Source: DAOTWC01 sp048499435 (GTDB lineage: Bacteria > Chloroflexota > Anaerolineae > Aggregatilineales > Phototrophicaceae). Taken from it: 64,000 bases of DNA. The translations under genes were made by a program, and so were the position numbers. This document shows positions 24,062 through 32,385 of the stretch, piece after piece. A model generated the notes under the pieces. The model saw only the letters and a list, made by a program, of their open reading frames with translations. It was not told the origin of the DNA and made no database searches. The stretch spans positions 496,001-560,000 of the forward strand of contig JASNZW010000002.1 of the NCBI GenBank assembly GCA_048499435.1, read 5' to 3'. Each line of letters begins with the position of its first letter. The first letter of the stretch is position 1.

Positions 24062-24091
24062 GATACCGCGTATCATCTCTACTGTATTATA
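24062..24091 (-). promoter_or_regulatory. Promoter and palindrome of the FHA/zinc-ribbon gene
   Basis: Minus-strand TGCTATAAT is an extended consensus -10 (TATAAT at 24091-24086). About 12 nt downstream lies the perfect palindrome GATAC-CGC-GTATC (24062-24074), near the expected transcription start, a position suited to a repressor. Confidence 0.5.
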
Positions 24092-24141
24092 GCACGCCTC
24101 TGTTTGTTTCCAGTTTGAGTTAGCGGGCGGCGCGGGGGCGG

Positions 24142-24957
24142 TCAGAGCGCGTAGCCCACGCTGATGATGAGCGCATACGCCAGGCCGTAGAGCATCTCGC
24201 GCATGCCGATCCGTTTGGCCGTCGCGGGCTGGCGGCGCGCTGACAGCCCCAGCGCCGCCCGCGCCGCCAGCAGCGCGTAAGCCGCCAGCGCCAGCCAGGG
24301 CGCAGCGCCTGCCAGCACGCAGGCGAGCACCGCCGCCGCGCCGCCGCCGTGCGCCAGGCGCGCCAGCCGCAGATCGACCGGCAGGCTGCGCTCCAGCCGC
24401 AGGCGCTGCCGCACGTAAATAATGGAGGTGACGGCGCGCGCCGCCAGCAGCAGCCACAGCACCAGCGCGGCGGGCAGCGCCCAGCCGCCGGCGACCGCGA
24501 TCGCCGCCGCCGTCGCGCCCATCGCCCCGGCCCCGCCCAGCTCCGCTGGCAGGCTGCGGCTCTGGCTGCGGGCGTCGTGGAGCAGCTGCACCAGCAGCAG
24601 CGGCAGGGCCAGCGCCAGCGGGATGAGGAAGGCGGGCGTTGGCGCGCTCAGCAGGGCGAGCAGCAGGGCGACAGCAGCGCTGCCGCCGTAGAGCAGGGCG
24701 AAGCGCTCGGCATAGGCGGTGCGCGGGACGCGGCGCCGCTTGAGGTTGTCTTTGAGCGCCAGCTTGAACGGCTGGTGCAGCAGAAAGAGGGCCAGCGTCG
24801 CCAGCGCGACCGCCGCGCCCGGCAGCGACCAGGCGACCAGCAGCCCCAGGACAATCGGTTCGAGGGTGAAGCCCCAGCCGCCGTGTTCTGCCGGCAGCGC
24901 AACCGCGCGCAGATTCACCTGCCCGCGCGGCGAGGGTTGGCGCGTCAGTGACGCCAT
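24142..24957 (-). CDS. YwiC-like polytopic membrane protein
   Basis: 271 residues with about eight hydrophobic segments. The N-terminal LPAEHGGWGFTLEPIVLGLL is the conserved signature of YwiC-like proteins, and LHDARSQSRSLPAELGGAGA and IIYVRQRLRLE are loops shared with prenyltransferase-like membrane proteins. Function is unknown. The start at ATG 24957 is chosen for the AAGGCGG 6 nt upstream; an earlier ATG at 25014 overlaps the end of the acyl-CoA dehydrogenase gene and could give translational coupling. Confidence 0.72.
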   Translation of the reverse strand: MASLTRQPSPRGQVNLRAVALPAEHGGWGFTLEPIVLGLLVAWSLPGAAVALATLALFLLHQPFKLALKDNLKRRRVPRTAYAERFALLYGGSAAVALLLALLSAPTPAFLIPLALALPLLLVQLLHDARSQSRSLPAELGGAGAMGATAAAIAVAGGWALPAALVLWLLLAARAVTSIIYVRQRLRLERSLPVDLRLARLAHGGGAAAVLACVLAGAAPWLALAAYALLAARAALGLSARRQPATAKRIGMREMLYGLAYALIISVGYAL

Positions 24958-25006
24958 GCGGTCCGCCTTTTCGGTGACGCCCTCAGCAGGGTGGCGCGCC
25001 GGTCGT

Positions 25007-26158
25007 TCACGCATTCTCGGCCAGCACGCGGCGGGCGATCACCACGCGCAGGATTTCGCTGGTGCCTTCGCCGATCGTCATCAGGCGCTGGTCGCGGTAA
25101 ATACGCTCGACCGGGTATTCACGGCTGTAGCCGTAGCTGCCGTGAATCTGGATCGCGGCGCGGGCCACCTGCTCAGCCACTTCGCTGGCGAACAGCTTGG
25201 CCTGGGCGGCGCTGCGCGTGAAATCGCGCCCCTGGTCTTTAAGCCAGGCCGCATAATACACCTGGAGGCGGGCGGCGTCAATTTGCGTTGCGGCGTCTGC
25301 CAGCAGGTTCTGAATGGACTGGTGCTGAGCGATCGGCTGGCCGAAGGTTTCGCGCTGGCGGGCGTAGTTCAGGGCTTCCTCGAAGGCCGCCTGCGCCAGC
25401 CCCACGCTCAGCGCGCCGATACTGATGCGCCCGGCGTCGAGCGTCGCCATTGTCTGGTGGAAGCCGCGCCCCTCCGCGCCCAGCAGGTTTTCGGCGGGCA
25501 CGCGCACGCTGTCGAGCGAGATCATGTGCGTGGGCGAGCCGCGCAGGCCCATCTTTTTCTCTGGCGGGTGAACGGCCACGCCGGGGGCGTCGGTGGGCAC
25601 GATGAACATGCTGAACCCGCGCGAGCCGGCGGCGGCGTCGGTGCGCGCCAGCACGATCAGCCAGCCGGCCAGGCTGGCGTTGGTGATCCACGCCTTACTG
25701 CCGTTCACCAGCCAATCGCCGCCGTCGCGGCGGGCGGTGGTGCGCACGCCGCCCAGCAGGTCAGAGCCAGCCTGCGGCTCGGTCAGCGCCAGCGCGCCCA
25801 GCACGCGGCCTGCCGTCAGCGCCGGCAGATAGCGCTGTTTCTGTTCCGGCGTGCCCCAGTTGACGATTGGCCCGCAGCCCAGGCCGTTGTGCGCCGAGAT
25901 CGACAGGCCGGTCGAGCCGCAGGCGCGCCCGATTTCCTCAATGGCGAGCGCCGCGCCCAGCGTGTTGAGCGCCGCGCCGCCGTAGTCCTCTGGCACTTGC
26001 AGCCCGGTCAGGCCCAGCGCCGGCATTTTGGCGATGGCTTCCTGGCGCAGCGCGCCGCGCTCATCCACCTCGGCGGCGTAGGGCTTCAGCTCGGCCTCGC
26101 AGAAGGCGCGCACCGCGCGCTGGTACAGCCGCAGTTCCTCGCTCAGGTCAAAGTCCAT
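25007..26158 (-). CDS. Acyl-CoA dehydrogenase (short/medium-chain type)
   Basis: 383 residues, full length. Signature blocks are ALTEPQAGSDLLGG in the middle domain and QIHGSYGYSREYPVERIYRD near the end. IGEGTSEILR contains the catalytic Glu of the butyryl-CoA dehydrogenase subgroup. It oxidises acyl-CoA at the alpha-beta bond with FAD and passes electrons to ETF. AGAGGA lies about 10 nt before the ATG. No thiolase, hydratase or ETF gene is next to it, so the pathway is dispersed. Confidence 0.93.
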   Translation of the reverse strand: MDFDLSEELRLYQRAVRAFCEAELKPYAAEVDERGALRQEAIAKMPALGLTGLQVPEDYGGAALNTLGAALAIEEIGRACGSTGLSISAHNGLGCGPIVNWGTPEQKQRYLPALTAGRVLGALALTEPQAGSDLLGGVRTTARRDGGDWLVNGSKAWITNASLAGWLIVLARTDAAAGSRGFSMFIVPTDAPGVAVHPPEKKMGLRGSPTHMISLDSVRVPAENLLGAEGRGFHQTMATLDAGRISIGALSVGLAQAAFEEALNYARQRETFGQPIAQHQSIQNLLADAATQIDAARLQVYYAAWLKDQGRDFTRSAAQAKLFASEVAEQVARAAIQIHGSYGYSREYPVERIYRDQRLMTIGEGTSEILRVVIARRVLAENA

Positions 26159-26315
26159 GATTCAGCGTCCTCTTGTCTGCAAGCGCATCGGGCCGTCCCG
26201 GTCAGGCGCTGCTTTTCGCGGTGCGCGGGCAGCGCGGCGGCTTTCTGGCGTGCCGCCCGAAAACCCGCTACTATTATAGCCTGATTCAGCCAGCTAACCG
26301 CGACTTTACAGCGCC

Positions 26316-26819
26316 ATGCCCAACCTTACCCAGCGCCTCGGCGTGCCGCGCTACGAGGCCGACGAATTTTACCGGCAGGCGCTGGCCGCCTACCAGAAAA
26401 AGCTGTTCGACCAGGCTGTTGACCGGCTGGACCGCGCCATTGACCTGCTGCCCGCCCACGCCGAATACTATGCCGCGCGCGGCTTCATCCACCTGGAGGC
26501 CGGCAGCCGCCGGGAGGCCGAAGCCGATTTCGAGACGGCGCTGCGCCTGTACCCTCACGAGATGCTGGCGCACTATGGGCGCGGCCTGCTGGCCTACCGT
26601 GATGGCAACTGGGAGGACGCCGTAACCTATTTTTCGCGCGCGCTGGCCGCCGACCCTGACCGGCCCGAAACGCTCTACTGCCTGGCGCTGGCCTATCACC
26701 GCCAGCATAATGACGGCCTGGCGCTGGGCTATATGCGCCAGGCGCAGGCGCGTTTCGAGCAGACCGGCGACCGCCGCCGCGCCGACGCCGCCCGCTGGGC
26801 GCGCGCGCTGGCGAAATAG
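26316..26819 (+). CDS. Small TPR protein
   Basis: 167 residues with three or four TPRs (YQKKLFDQAVDRLDRAIDLL, YAARGFIHLEAGSRREAEAD, YGRGLLAYRDGNWEDAVTYF). There is no signal peptide. It is probably a protein-protein adaptor; the partner is unknown. The upstream region contains an AT-rich TATTATAG patch (about 26272-26279) that may be the -10 box. The stop converges on the SLC13 gene 7 nt away. Confidence 0.75.
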   Translation: MPNLTQRLGVPRYEADEFYRQALAAYQKKLFDQAVDRLDRAIDLLPAHAEYYAARGFIHLEAGSRREAEADFETALRLYPHEMLAHYGRGLLAYRDGNWEDAVTYFSRALAADPDRPETLYCLALAYHRQHNDGLALGYMRQAQARFEQTGDRRRADAARWARALAK

Positions 26820-26826
26820 GCGCGCG

Positions 26827-28701
26827 CTAGAACGGAAACAGCAGCGGCAGCGCCAGCAGCGAGAGCAGGAACGTCAGCACGATCATCGCCAGCCCCACGC
26901 GCGTGTAATCAGCAAACTGGTAATGCCCGGCGCTCATCACCAGCGTGTTGACCGGCGAGGCGATCGGCGTGGCGAAGGCCATTGACGCGGCGACGGCCAC
27001 CCCCATCACCAGCGCGTGCGCGTTCACGCCCAGGTTCTGCGCCGCCGCCAGCGCGATCGGCGCGATCAGCACCGTCGTCGCCGTGTTGGAGAGAATCTGC
27101 GTGAGCAGCACCGTCAGCAGGAACAGCCCGGCCAGCACCGCCAGCGGCCCGTAAGCGCCCAGCGTGTCGGTGAAGCCGCGCGCCACCGCGTCCACCAGGC
27201 CCACTTTCATCAGCGCCGTGCTCATCGGCAGCATCCCGGCGATCAGCACCAGGCTTTTCCAGTCAATCGCGCTGTAAGCCTCGTCCATCTTCAGACAGCC
27301 GGTAAGGACGATCGCCAGCCCGGCCAGCAGCGCCGCCGGGGCCAGCGCGATGATGTTAAACGCCACAACGATCACCAGCGCCACCAGCACCGCCAGCACC
27401 ACCGGGGCGCGATTGCGCCGGGTGAACACGCCGACTTCAAGCGCCTCGCGCTCGCCCATCACGACGAAGTCCTGGCGCTGGTGCTTGAGGATGAAAATGT
27501 CTTTCCACTCGCCCTGCACCAGCAGCATGTCGCCAAACTTCAGCGGCGTGTCTTTCAGCACCAGCGGGTCGTCAACGCCGGGCCGGCGCAGGTCAAGCAC
27601 GGTGAGGTGGTAAGTGCGGCCAAAATGCGTTTCGCTCAGCGTCCGGCCGATCAGCGTGGAGCGCGGCCTGATAATCACCTCAGCGATGCCGATCTCATTG
27701 GTGATCACGTCGTTTTCCAGCACCGGTTTCGCCGCGATAATCGCCAGCTTCCAGTAGCCGGCGGCTTTGCTCACCGCGTCGGCGCTGCCCTGCACCAGCA
27801 GCAGGTCGTCGCGCTGGAACACGCTGTCAGGGCTGGGGCGGTAGCTGGTGTCGTCCTCCTGCGACCGCAGCGGCAGCGTCCGCACCAGCGCGTGCCCGTT
27901 GGTCTGGCTGGCATGTTTGAGCGAGATAATGGTGATGCCGAACTGCTCACGCAGGCCGGCAGCCGCCAGCTCCTGGCCGATCAGCGGCGACTGATCCTGC
28001 ACGCGCAGGCGGAACAGGTTGTCGGGCAGGCGGTAGAGCGCGAACAGCTCGCCGGGCGACGAAACCTGCTGGAGGGTCCGCGCCGGTTTGCGGTCTGGCA
28101 GCAGCCGCCGCCCCAGCGTGACCATGAACAGCACGCCTGCCGCCAGCAGCAGCAGGCCCAGCGGCGTGAAGCTGAAAAAGGTGAACGGCGTGTAGCCAGC
28201 GGCGCGCAGCACATCTGTGGCCAGCAGGTTAGGCGACGTGCCGATCAGCGTGAGCGACCCACCCAGCAGCGCGCTGTAGGCCAGCGGAATGAGCAGTTTG
28301 GAAGTGTTCACCTTCAGGCTGGCCGCCAGGCTGACGACCGCCGGCAGCATCAGCGCGACCACGCCGGTGCTGCTGATAAACGCCGACATTAGCCCGATGG
28401 CGACCATCAGCACCAGCAGCAGCCGCGCTTCGCTGTTTCCCGCCAGCCGCAGGATCGCGCTGCTGAGCATGGCGGCCAGGCCGGTCTGGAACACGGCCCC
28501 GCCCACGACGAACAGCGCAGCGATGGCGATCACGGTCGGGTTGGCGAAGCCCGCCAGCCCTTCAGCGGTGGTCAGCAGGCCGGTGAGCATGAGGGCGAGC
28601 ATCACGCCGACCGCCACCACATCCAGCCGCACTTTTTCCGTTACGAACAGCACAATGGCGACCGCCAGGATCGCCAGCGTCAGCAGCATGTCAGCAGTCA
28701 T
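26827..28701 (-). CDS. SLC13/DASS-family permease with two TrkA-C domains
   Basis: 624 residues. N- and C-terminal membrane halves of about five or six helices each carry the divalent-anion:Na+ symporter features (ISSTGVVALMLPAVVSLA, LLGGSLTLIGTSPNL, TQILSNTATTVLIAPIA). Two RCK_C/TrkA-C regulatory domains lie between them (roughly residues 205-300 and 310-390). Relatives carry sulfate, dicarboxylates or possibly divalent metals; the substrate cannot be fixed here. The ATG start is at 28701. Confidence 0.87.
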   Translation of the reverse strand: MTADMLLTLAILAVAIVLFVTEKVRLDVVAVGVMLALMLTGLLTTAEGLAGFANPTVIAIAALFVVGGAVFQTGLAAMLSSAILRLAGNSEARLLLVLMVAIGLMSAFISSTGVVALMLPAVVSLAASLKVNTSKLLIPLAYSALLGGSLTLIGTSPNLLATDVLRAAGYTPFTFFSFTPLGLLLLAAGVLFMVTLGRRLLPDRKPARTLQQVSSPGELFALYRLPDNLFRLRVQDQSPLIGQELAAAGLREQFGITIISLKHASQTNGHALVRTLPLRSQEDDTSYRPSPDSVFQRDDLLLVQGSADAVSKAAGYWKLAIIAAKPVLENDVITNEIGIAEVIIRPRSTLIGRTLSETHFGRTYHLTVLDLRRPGVDDPLVLKDTPLKFGDMLLVQGEWKDIFILKHQRQDFVVMGEREALEVGVFTRRNRAPVVLAVLVALVIVVAFNIIALAPAALLAGLAIVLTGCLKMDEAYSAIDWKSLVLIAGMLPMSTALMKVGLVDAVARGFTDTLGAYGPLAVLAGLFLLTVLLTQILSNTATTVLIAPIALAAAQNLGVNAHALVMGVAVAASMAFATPIASPVNTLVMSAGHYQFADYTRVGLAMIVLTFLLSLLALPLLFPF

Positions 28702-28851
28702 ACACGTCCCGTGCCGCAGGAAAAACCAATACCTGATTATGATACCCTGGCGGCCAGTTTCCCGCCCTGGCCAGCGCCAGGGCGGGCCGGCGTTTTTCGG
28801 GTAAACTTAGGGCAACCGCCGCAGGCGGCTGCTGCCGCGAAAGGATACCCG

Positions 28852-29829
28852 TTGATCTCCGTGATCGCCACTGTTCTCAACGAAGGGGCCAGCATTCACC
28901 GGCTGATGCTCTCGCTGGGCAAGCAGACGCGCCTGCCTGACGAGATCGTCATTGTGGACGGCGGCAGCACCGACAGCACCGTCGCCAGCATTGAAGGCTA
29001 CAAGAATGTGCTGCCGCTGCGCCTGCTGGTGGCGCCAGGGGCCAATATCAGCGCCGGGCGCAACCGCGCCATCGCCGCCGCGCGCGGCGACATCATCGCC
29101 GTGACCGACGCCGGCGTTACGCTGGACGCCGCGTGGCTGGAACACCTCACGCGGCCGCTGCTGGACGACCCGCAGGTCCAGGTCGCCAGCGGCTTCTTCC
29201 AGGCGGACCCGCACACCGTGTTCGAGGCGGCGTTGGGCGCTGCCACCCTGCCGCTGGTGGCGGAGATCAACCCGGACACCTTTCTGCCCAGCAGCCGCAG
29301 CGTGGCGTTTCGCCGGGCCGCCTGGGAGCAGGTGGGCGGCTACCCTGAATGGCTGGACTACTGCGAGGACCTGGTGTTTGATCTGCGCCTGAAGCGCTGC
29401 TGCGGGCCGTTCGCCTTCGCGCCCGCCGCGCTGACCTACTTCCGGCCGCGCGGCTCGCTGCGCGCCTTTTTCAAACAGTATTACCTGTACGCGCGCGGCG
29501 ACGGCAAAGCGGACCTGTGGCGCAGGCGTCACCTGGCGCGCTATATCACTTACCTGGGGGTTATTCCGCTGGTGTTCGCCCTGGGCCTGCTGGTGGACCT
29601 GCGCCTGTGGGGGCTGTACGCGCTGGGCGCGGCCTACTACCTGTACCAGCCTTACCGCCGCCTGCCGCAGATGCTGCGCAGCGCGCCGCGCGCGCGCCCG
29701 CTGAGCGGGGCTTATGCCGCGCTGCTCATCCCGATCATCCGCGCGGTGGGCGACATCGCCAAGATGCTCGGTTACCCGGTGGGCTGGCGCTGGCGGCGCG
29801 CGCACCAGCCGCCGGACTGGCGCGGTTAG
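28852..29829 (+). CDS. GT2-family glycosyltransferase
   Basis: 325 residues. The start is a TTG at 28852 with AAAGGA 7 nt upstream, placing ISVIATVLNEG at the N-terminus as usual for GT2. An upstream in-frame GTG at 28711 is rejected because it would lie in the promoter region of the divergent SLC13 gene. The donor site is IVDGGSTDSTV and AVTDAGVTLD (DXD-like). The C-terminal third carries two or more hydrophobic segments (VIPLVFALGLLVDLRLWGLY), suggesting membrane attachment. Probably makes an extracellular polysaccharide or glycolipid. Confidence 0.87.
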   Translation: MISVIATVLNEGASIHRLMLSLGKQTRLPDEIVIVDGGSTDSTVASIEGYKNVLPLRLLVAPGANISAGRNRAIAAARGDIIAVTDAGVTLDAAWLEHLTRPLLDDPQVQVASGFFQADPHTVFEAALGAATLPLVAEINPDTFLPSSRSVAFRRAAWEQVGGYPEWLDYCEDLVFDLRLKRCCGPFAFAPAALTYFRPRGSLRAFFKQYYLYARGDGKADLWRRRHLARYITYLGVIPLVFALGLLVDLRLWGLYALGAAYYLYQPYRRLPQMLRSAPRARPLSGAYAALLIPIIRAVGDIAKMLGYPVGWRWRRAHQPPDWRG

Positions 29830-29854
29830 CCGCCGCTGTGGGCGCAAAACACAC

Positions 29855-29860
29855 TATAAT
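29855..29860 (+). promoter_or_regulatory. -10 box of the response-regulator-like gene
   Basis: Perfect TATAAT 28 bp upstream of the GTG start. The -35 is weak, so activator dependence is possible. AAAGGGGA follows as the Shine-Dalgarno. Confidence 0.5.
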
Positions 29861-29887
29861 AGAGCAGGCAGGAAAGGGGATTGCCCG

Positions 29888-30637
29888 GTGGCGAGCATCA
29901 GCAGCATCAACCTTAAGGTTCTGGTGATGGACACCGACTTTTACGCGCTCCAGGCCGTGAACAGCTACCTGGCCTGGGACCGCCGCACCCGCGTGACCAA
30001 CCTCTCTGAGAGCGTCAGAGAGCTGTGGGCCTACATTGACAAAACATCGCTGGCGGAGCTGCCAGATATCGTGCTGCTGGGCGCTGACCATATCGGCGGG
30101 CCGGAGGCGCTGGCCAGTGTCATCACCCGGCTTCAGCAGCGCATCGAGAGGGTGCGCGTGCTGTGCCTGGCGCAGCTCGCCGACGCGCAGTTGGTGGAAG
30201 CGGCGGCGCGCGCGGGGGCTGGCGGCTTCCTGCTCAAGCAGGATGTGCGGCTGCAGATCGCCTGGGCGATCGTCTACAGCCTGGATTACGACTTTATCAT
30301 CACCGCCGGCATCCAGCAGGCCGCGCAGGACGTGGTCAACCAGCGGGTGGCGCACGCGAAGCTGCTGCCAGAACGGCGCGATTACCCCGAACTGACGGAG
30401 CGCATCCGCCAGGCGATCAAGCTGTGTGTGGTCGAGGGGATGCCCGCGCACCTGGCCGCCGACGAAATGGGCATCAGCCTGCACACCATTCGCGGCTACA
30501 TCAAAGAGGGCTACCGCATCATGGAAGCCTACGACGAAACCGATTACCCGGTGGACATGACGCCGCAGGAACGCGCCTTCATGCGTTTCACCGCCTTCGC
30601 CAGCGAGAAAGGCGCGCCACCCCGCAAAGAGGGCTGA
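29888..30637 (+). CDS. Pseudo-receiver/HTH transcriptional regulator
   Basis: 249 residues. The N-terminal ~125 residues fold like a response-regulator receiver (KVLVMDTDFYAL start, conserved Lys in GGFLLKQD). The phosphorylatable Asp is replaced by Gly65 (DIVLLGADHIGG), so control by ordinary phosphorylation is unlikely. The C-terminal region has a LuxR-like helix-turn-helix (LAADEMGISLHTIRGYIKEG). The target is unknown. The GTG start has a good Shine-Dalgarno. The gene ends at a bidirectional terminator. Confidence 0.75.
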   Translation: MASISSINLKVLVMDTDFYALQAVNSYLAWDRRTRVTNLSESVRELWAYIDKTSLAELPDIVLLGADHIGGPEALASVITRLQQRIERVRVLCLAQLADAQLVEAAARAGAGGFLLKQDVRLQIAWAIVYSLDYDFIITAGIQQAAQDVVNQRVAHAKLLPERRDYPELTERIRQAIKLCVVEGMPAHLAADEMGISLHTIRGYIKEGYRIMEAYDETDYPVDMTPQERAFMRFTAFASEKGAPPRKEG

Positions 30638-30661
30638 CACATAGCGCCGCCGCGCAAACAA

Positions 30662-30702
30662 AAACGCCCGCGCCCGGAGTCGCTCTCCGGGCGCGGGCGT
30701 TT
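30662..30702. terminator. Bidirectional intrinsic terminator
   Basis: A perfect 18-bp inverted repeat (30662-30679 and 30685-30702) with a 5-nt loop and A/T runs at both ends. It lies between the convergent regulator and lipoprotein genes and can end both transcripts. Confidence 0.9.
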
Positions 30703-30718
30703 CAGCCGGGCCGCTGGC

Positions 30719-31954
30719 TCAGCAGCCGCCCCTCAGCAGGCGGTAGGTGCGCCGGCCTACGTTGTCGTCCTTAGTGGTTTCGGGAATCTGATTGTTCGGG
30801 TCGATGGTCAGCTCCAGCCGGTGATCTTCCTCGAAGAAGGTGCTTTCGGTGAAGGGGATGGGGCCGACGCGCACCGTCTGGCCGGGCTGGATTTCCGGGA
30901 AAGCGCCCTGCGTGGTCTGCGTGACGGTGCCGCTGGCGACGTGCACGTTGCGCACGTTGATCATGCCGCTGGGTGACACTTCCTGGCCCAGGTTAGCCAC
31001 GTCCATGAAGATCTGGAAGGTCTCGCGGCACACCGGCTGGTCGGGGTTCAGCGTGATGTTGCCCGCCACCAGGTTGATGTTGCGCTGCGGAATCGCCGTC
31101 GGCGGGACCGGCGTGGGCGGAATTGACGTCGGCGTCGGCGTCGGCGGGCCGGCGTCAACCGGCAGATTGGCGGCGTCGCCAGAGACGGACATCAGGCCGC
31201 CGAACACCCAGCCCTCGCCGTTCCAGTAGCGCACTTTATACCACGTGCGCGCCGGGTTGACCGCCAGCACCTCGCTGGTGTCGCCGGCGGCGAAGCTGCC
31301 GATCGGCGGCTCGAACGACGTGTCTGGCCCCCGGCGCACGTTCACGCCCACGTTGAAGGTGGCCTGCGGCGAGCTGGGGGTGGCGGTGGCGGCGGGCGGC
31401 GGGGCGTCGGTGGGCGGCGCGGGCGTGTTGGTGGCGCGCGGCGCGGCGGCTGGCGCGCTGGTCGGCGTGCTGGCAGCGTCGTTCGCGCTGCTGACGGTCG
31501 GCGTCTGCGTCTGCACCGAGCTGCCCTGGCTGACGACGTTCACCGCGACCGCTGCCGGCTCGCTGGCGCTGCCGTCGGCGCGGAAGGCGGTGACGGTGAT
31601 TGTGTGCGCGCCGGGGTTTTCCGCGCGCCAGGTTTCAGCGACGCTGAATGAGGGCGCGCCTGACGGGTTCGGGTCGCTGCGCTGCGCCAGCGGCGCGCCG
31701 TCCAGCGCGACCTCTACCCGCTGCACGTCCGCGCCGGCGTTGGTCACCAGCGCCTGAATGGTGACGATCACGCCTTCGAGATACGTGGCGTTGGGCAGCG
31801 GCGCCGCGATTCGCACCTGGGGCGGGCCGCTGATGACGGGGCTGCCGGGGCCGCTGTCTGAGTCTGTGTTCAGATTGCAGGCGGCCAGCAGCGCGACCAG
31901 CAGCCACAGTGCAGGTCGCAGACGCCGCCGGGTCACCGGTGCGCGTTCAAACAT
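30719..31954 (-). CDS. SH3-domain lipoprotein with Ig-like and CARDB-like regions
   Basis: 411 residues. The N-terminal lipobox LVALLAAC predicts a diacylglyceryl-Cys. Domains in order: an Ig-like fold (VRIAAPLPNATYLEGVIVTI), a Thr/Pro/Ala-rich linker, a bacterial SH3b domain (NVRRGPDTSFEPPIGSF to GWVFGGLM), a second TPTPT linker, and a C-terminal CARDB-like beta domain (NITLNPDQPVCRETFQIFMD). It is an extracellular envelope protein, perhaps binding cell wall or other ligands. The Cys pair near the C-terminus may form a disulfide. Confidence 0.8.
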   Translation of the reverse strand: MFERAPVTRRRLRPALWLLVALLAACNLNTDSDSGPGSPVISGPPQVRIAAPLPNATYLEGVIVTIQALVTNAGADVQRVEVALDGAPLAQRSDPNPSGAPSFSVAETWRAENPGAHTITVTAFRADGSASEPAAVAVNVVSQGSSVQTQTPTVSSANDAASTPTSAPAAAPRATNTPAPPTDAPPPAATATPSSPQATFNVGVNVRRGPDTSFEPPIGSFAAGDTSEVLAVNPARTWYKVRYWNGEGWVFGGLMSVSGDAANLPVDAGPPTPTPTSIPPTPVPPTAIPQRNINLVAGNITLNPDQPVCRETFQIFMDVANLGQEVSPSGMINVRNVHVASGTVTQTTQGAFPEIQPGQTVRVGPIPFTESTFFEEDHRLELTIDPNNQIPETTKDDNVGRRTYRLLRGGC

Positions 31955-32067
31955 CGTCTTCGCTCCTGGTTCATTGGGTCCCGCACGTGTATTGCGGCCA
32001 AGACTCTAGCGCACGCCAGCCAATAATGCGAGCAGCAGCACGCTGAGCGTAGAGCAGGCGGCGGGCG

Positions 32068-32340
32068 TTAATACGCGCGCAGCACGCCCACTTCCTGCAC
32101 GTCCACGCGCACGCCCTCCAGCTCTTTCGGGCAGATATCCGCCGGCGCAAGCTCGCTTTCCGGCACTTTATGGTCCACCAGCACGACCACCGCCACTGTG
32201 CTTGTCACCTTCCCGCCGACTTTCGCCAGCCCGATCGCCGTGCCCTGCACGTGCGCGCGGCCCAGCAGGTCCTCGCTGTAGCGGGCCTGGACCGCTTCCG
32301 CCTGCGCGATCGCGTGTTCCTGATCCTGTTCCTGCGCCAT
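32068..32340 (-). CDS. Free-standing homologue of the adjacent protease's N-terminal domain
   Basis: 90 residues. From residue 33 it aligns without gaps to residues 25-82 of the protease at 32386-33447, ending in nearly the same block (DVQEVGVLRAY versus DVVEVGYLRAY). By eye about 27 of 58 positions are identical. It has no catalytic domain. It is 45 nt downstream of the protease and probably co-transcribed. It may be a duplicated pro-domain or inhibitor-like domain, or a truncated second protease; the intact frame and normal codon use argue against decay. Confidence 0.7.
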   Translation of the reverse strand: MAQEQDQEHAIAQAEAVQARYSEDLLGRAHVQGTAIGLAKVGGKVTSTVAVVVLVDHKVPESELAPADICPKELEGVRVDVQEVGVLRAY

Positions 32341-32385
32341 ATCCGCGTTTCCCTTTCCGGGCCAGAGCCGGCAAATACGCTGCTG

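Noticed and set aside
28711..28851. N-terminal extension of the GT2 glycosyltransferase from GTG 28711
   Set aside because: The family domain begins exactly at TTG 28852, which has a strong Shine-Dalgarno. The extension has no recognisable features and overlaps the divergent promoter region.
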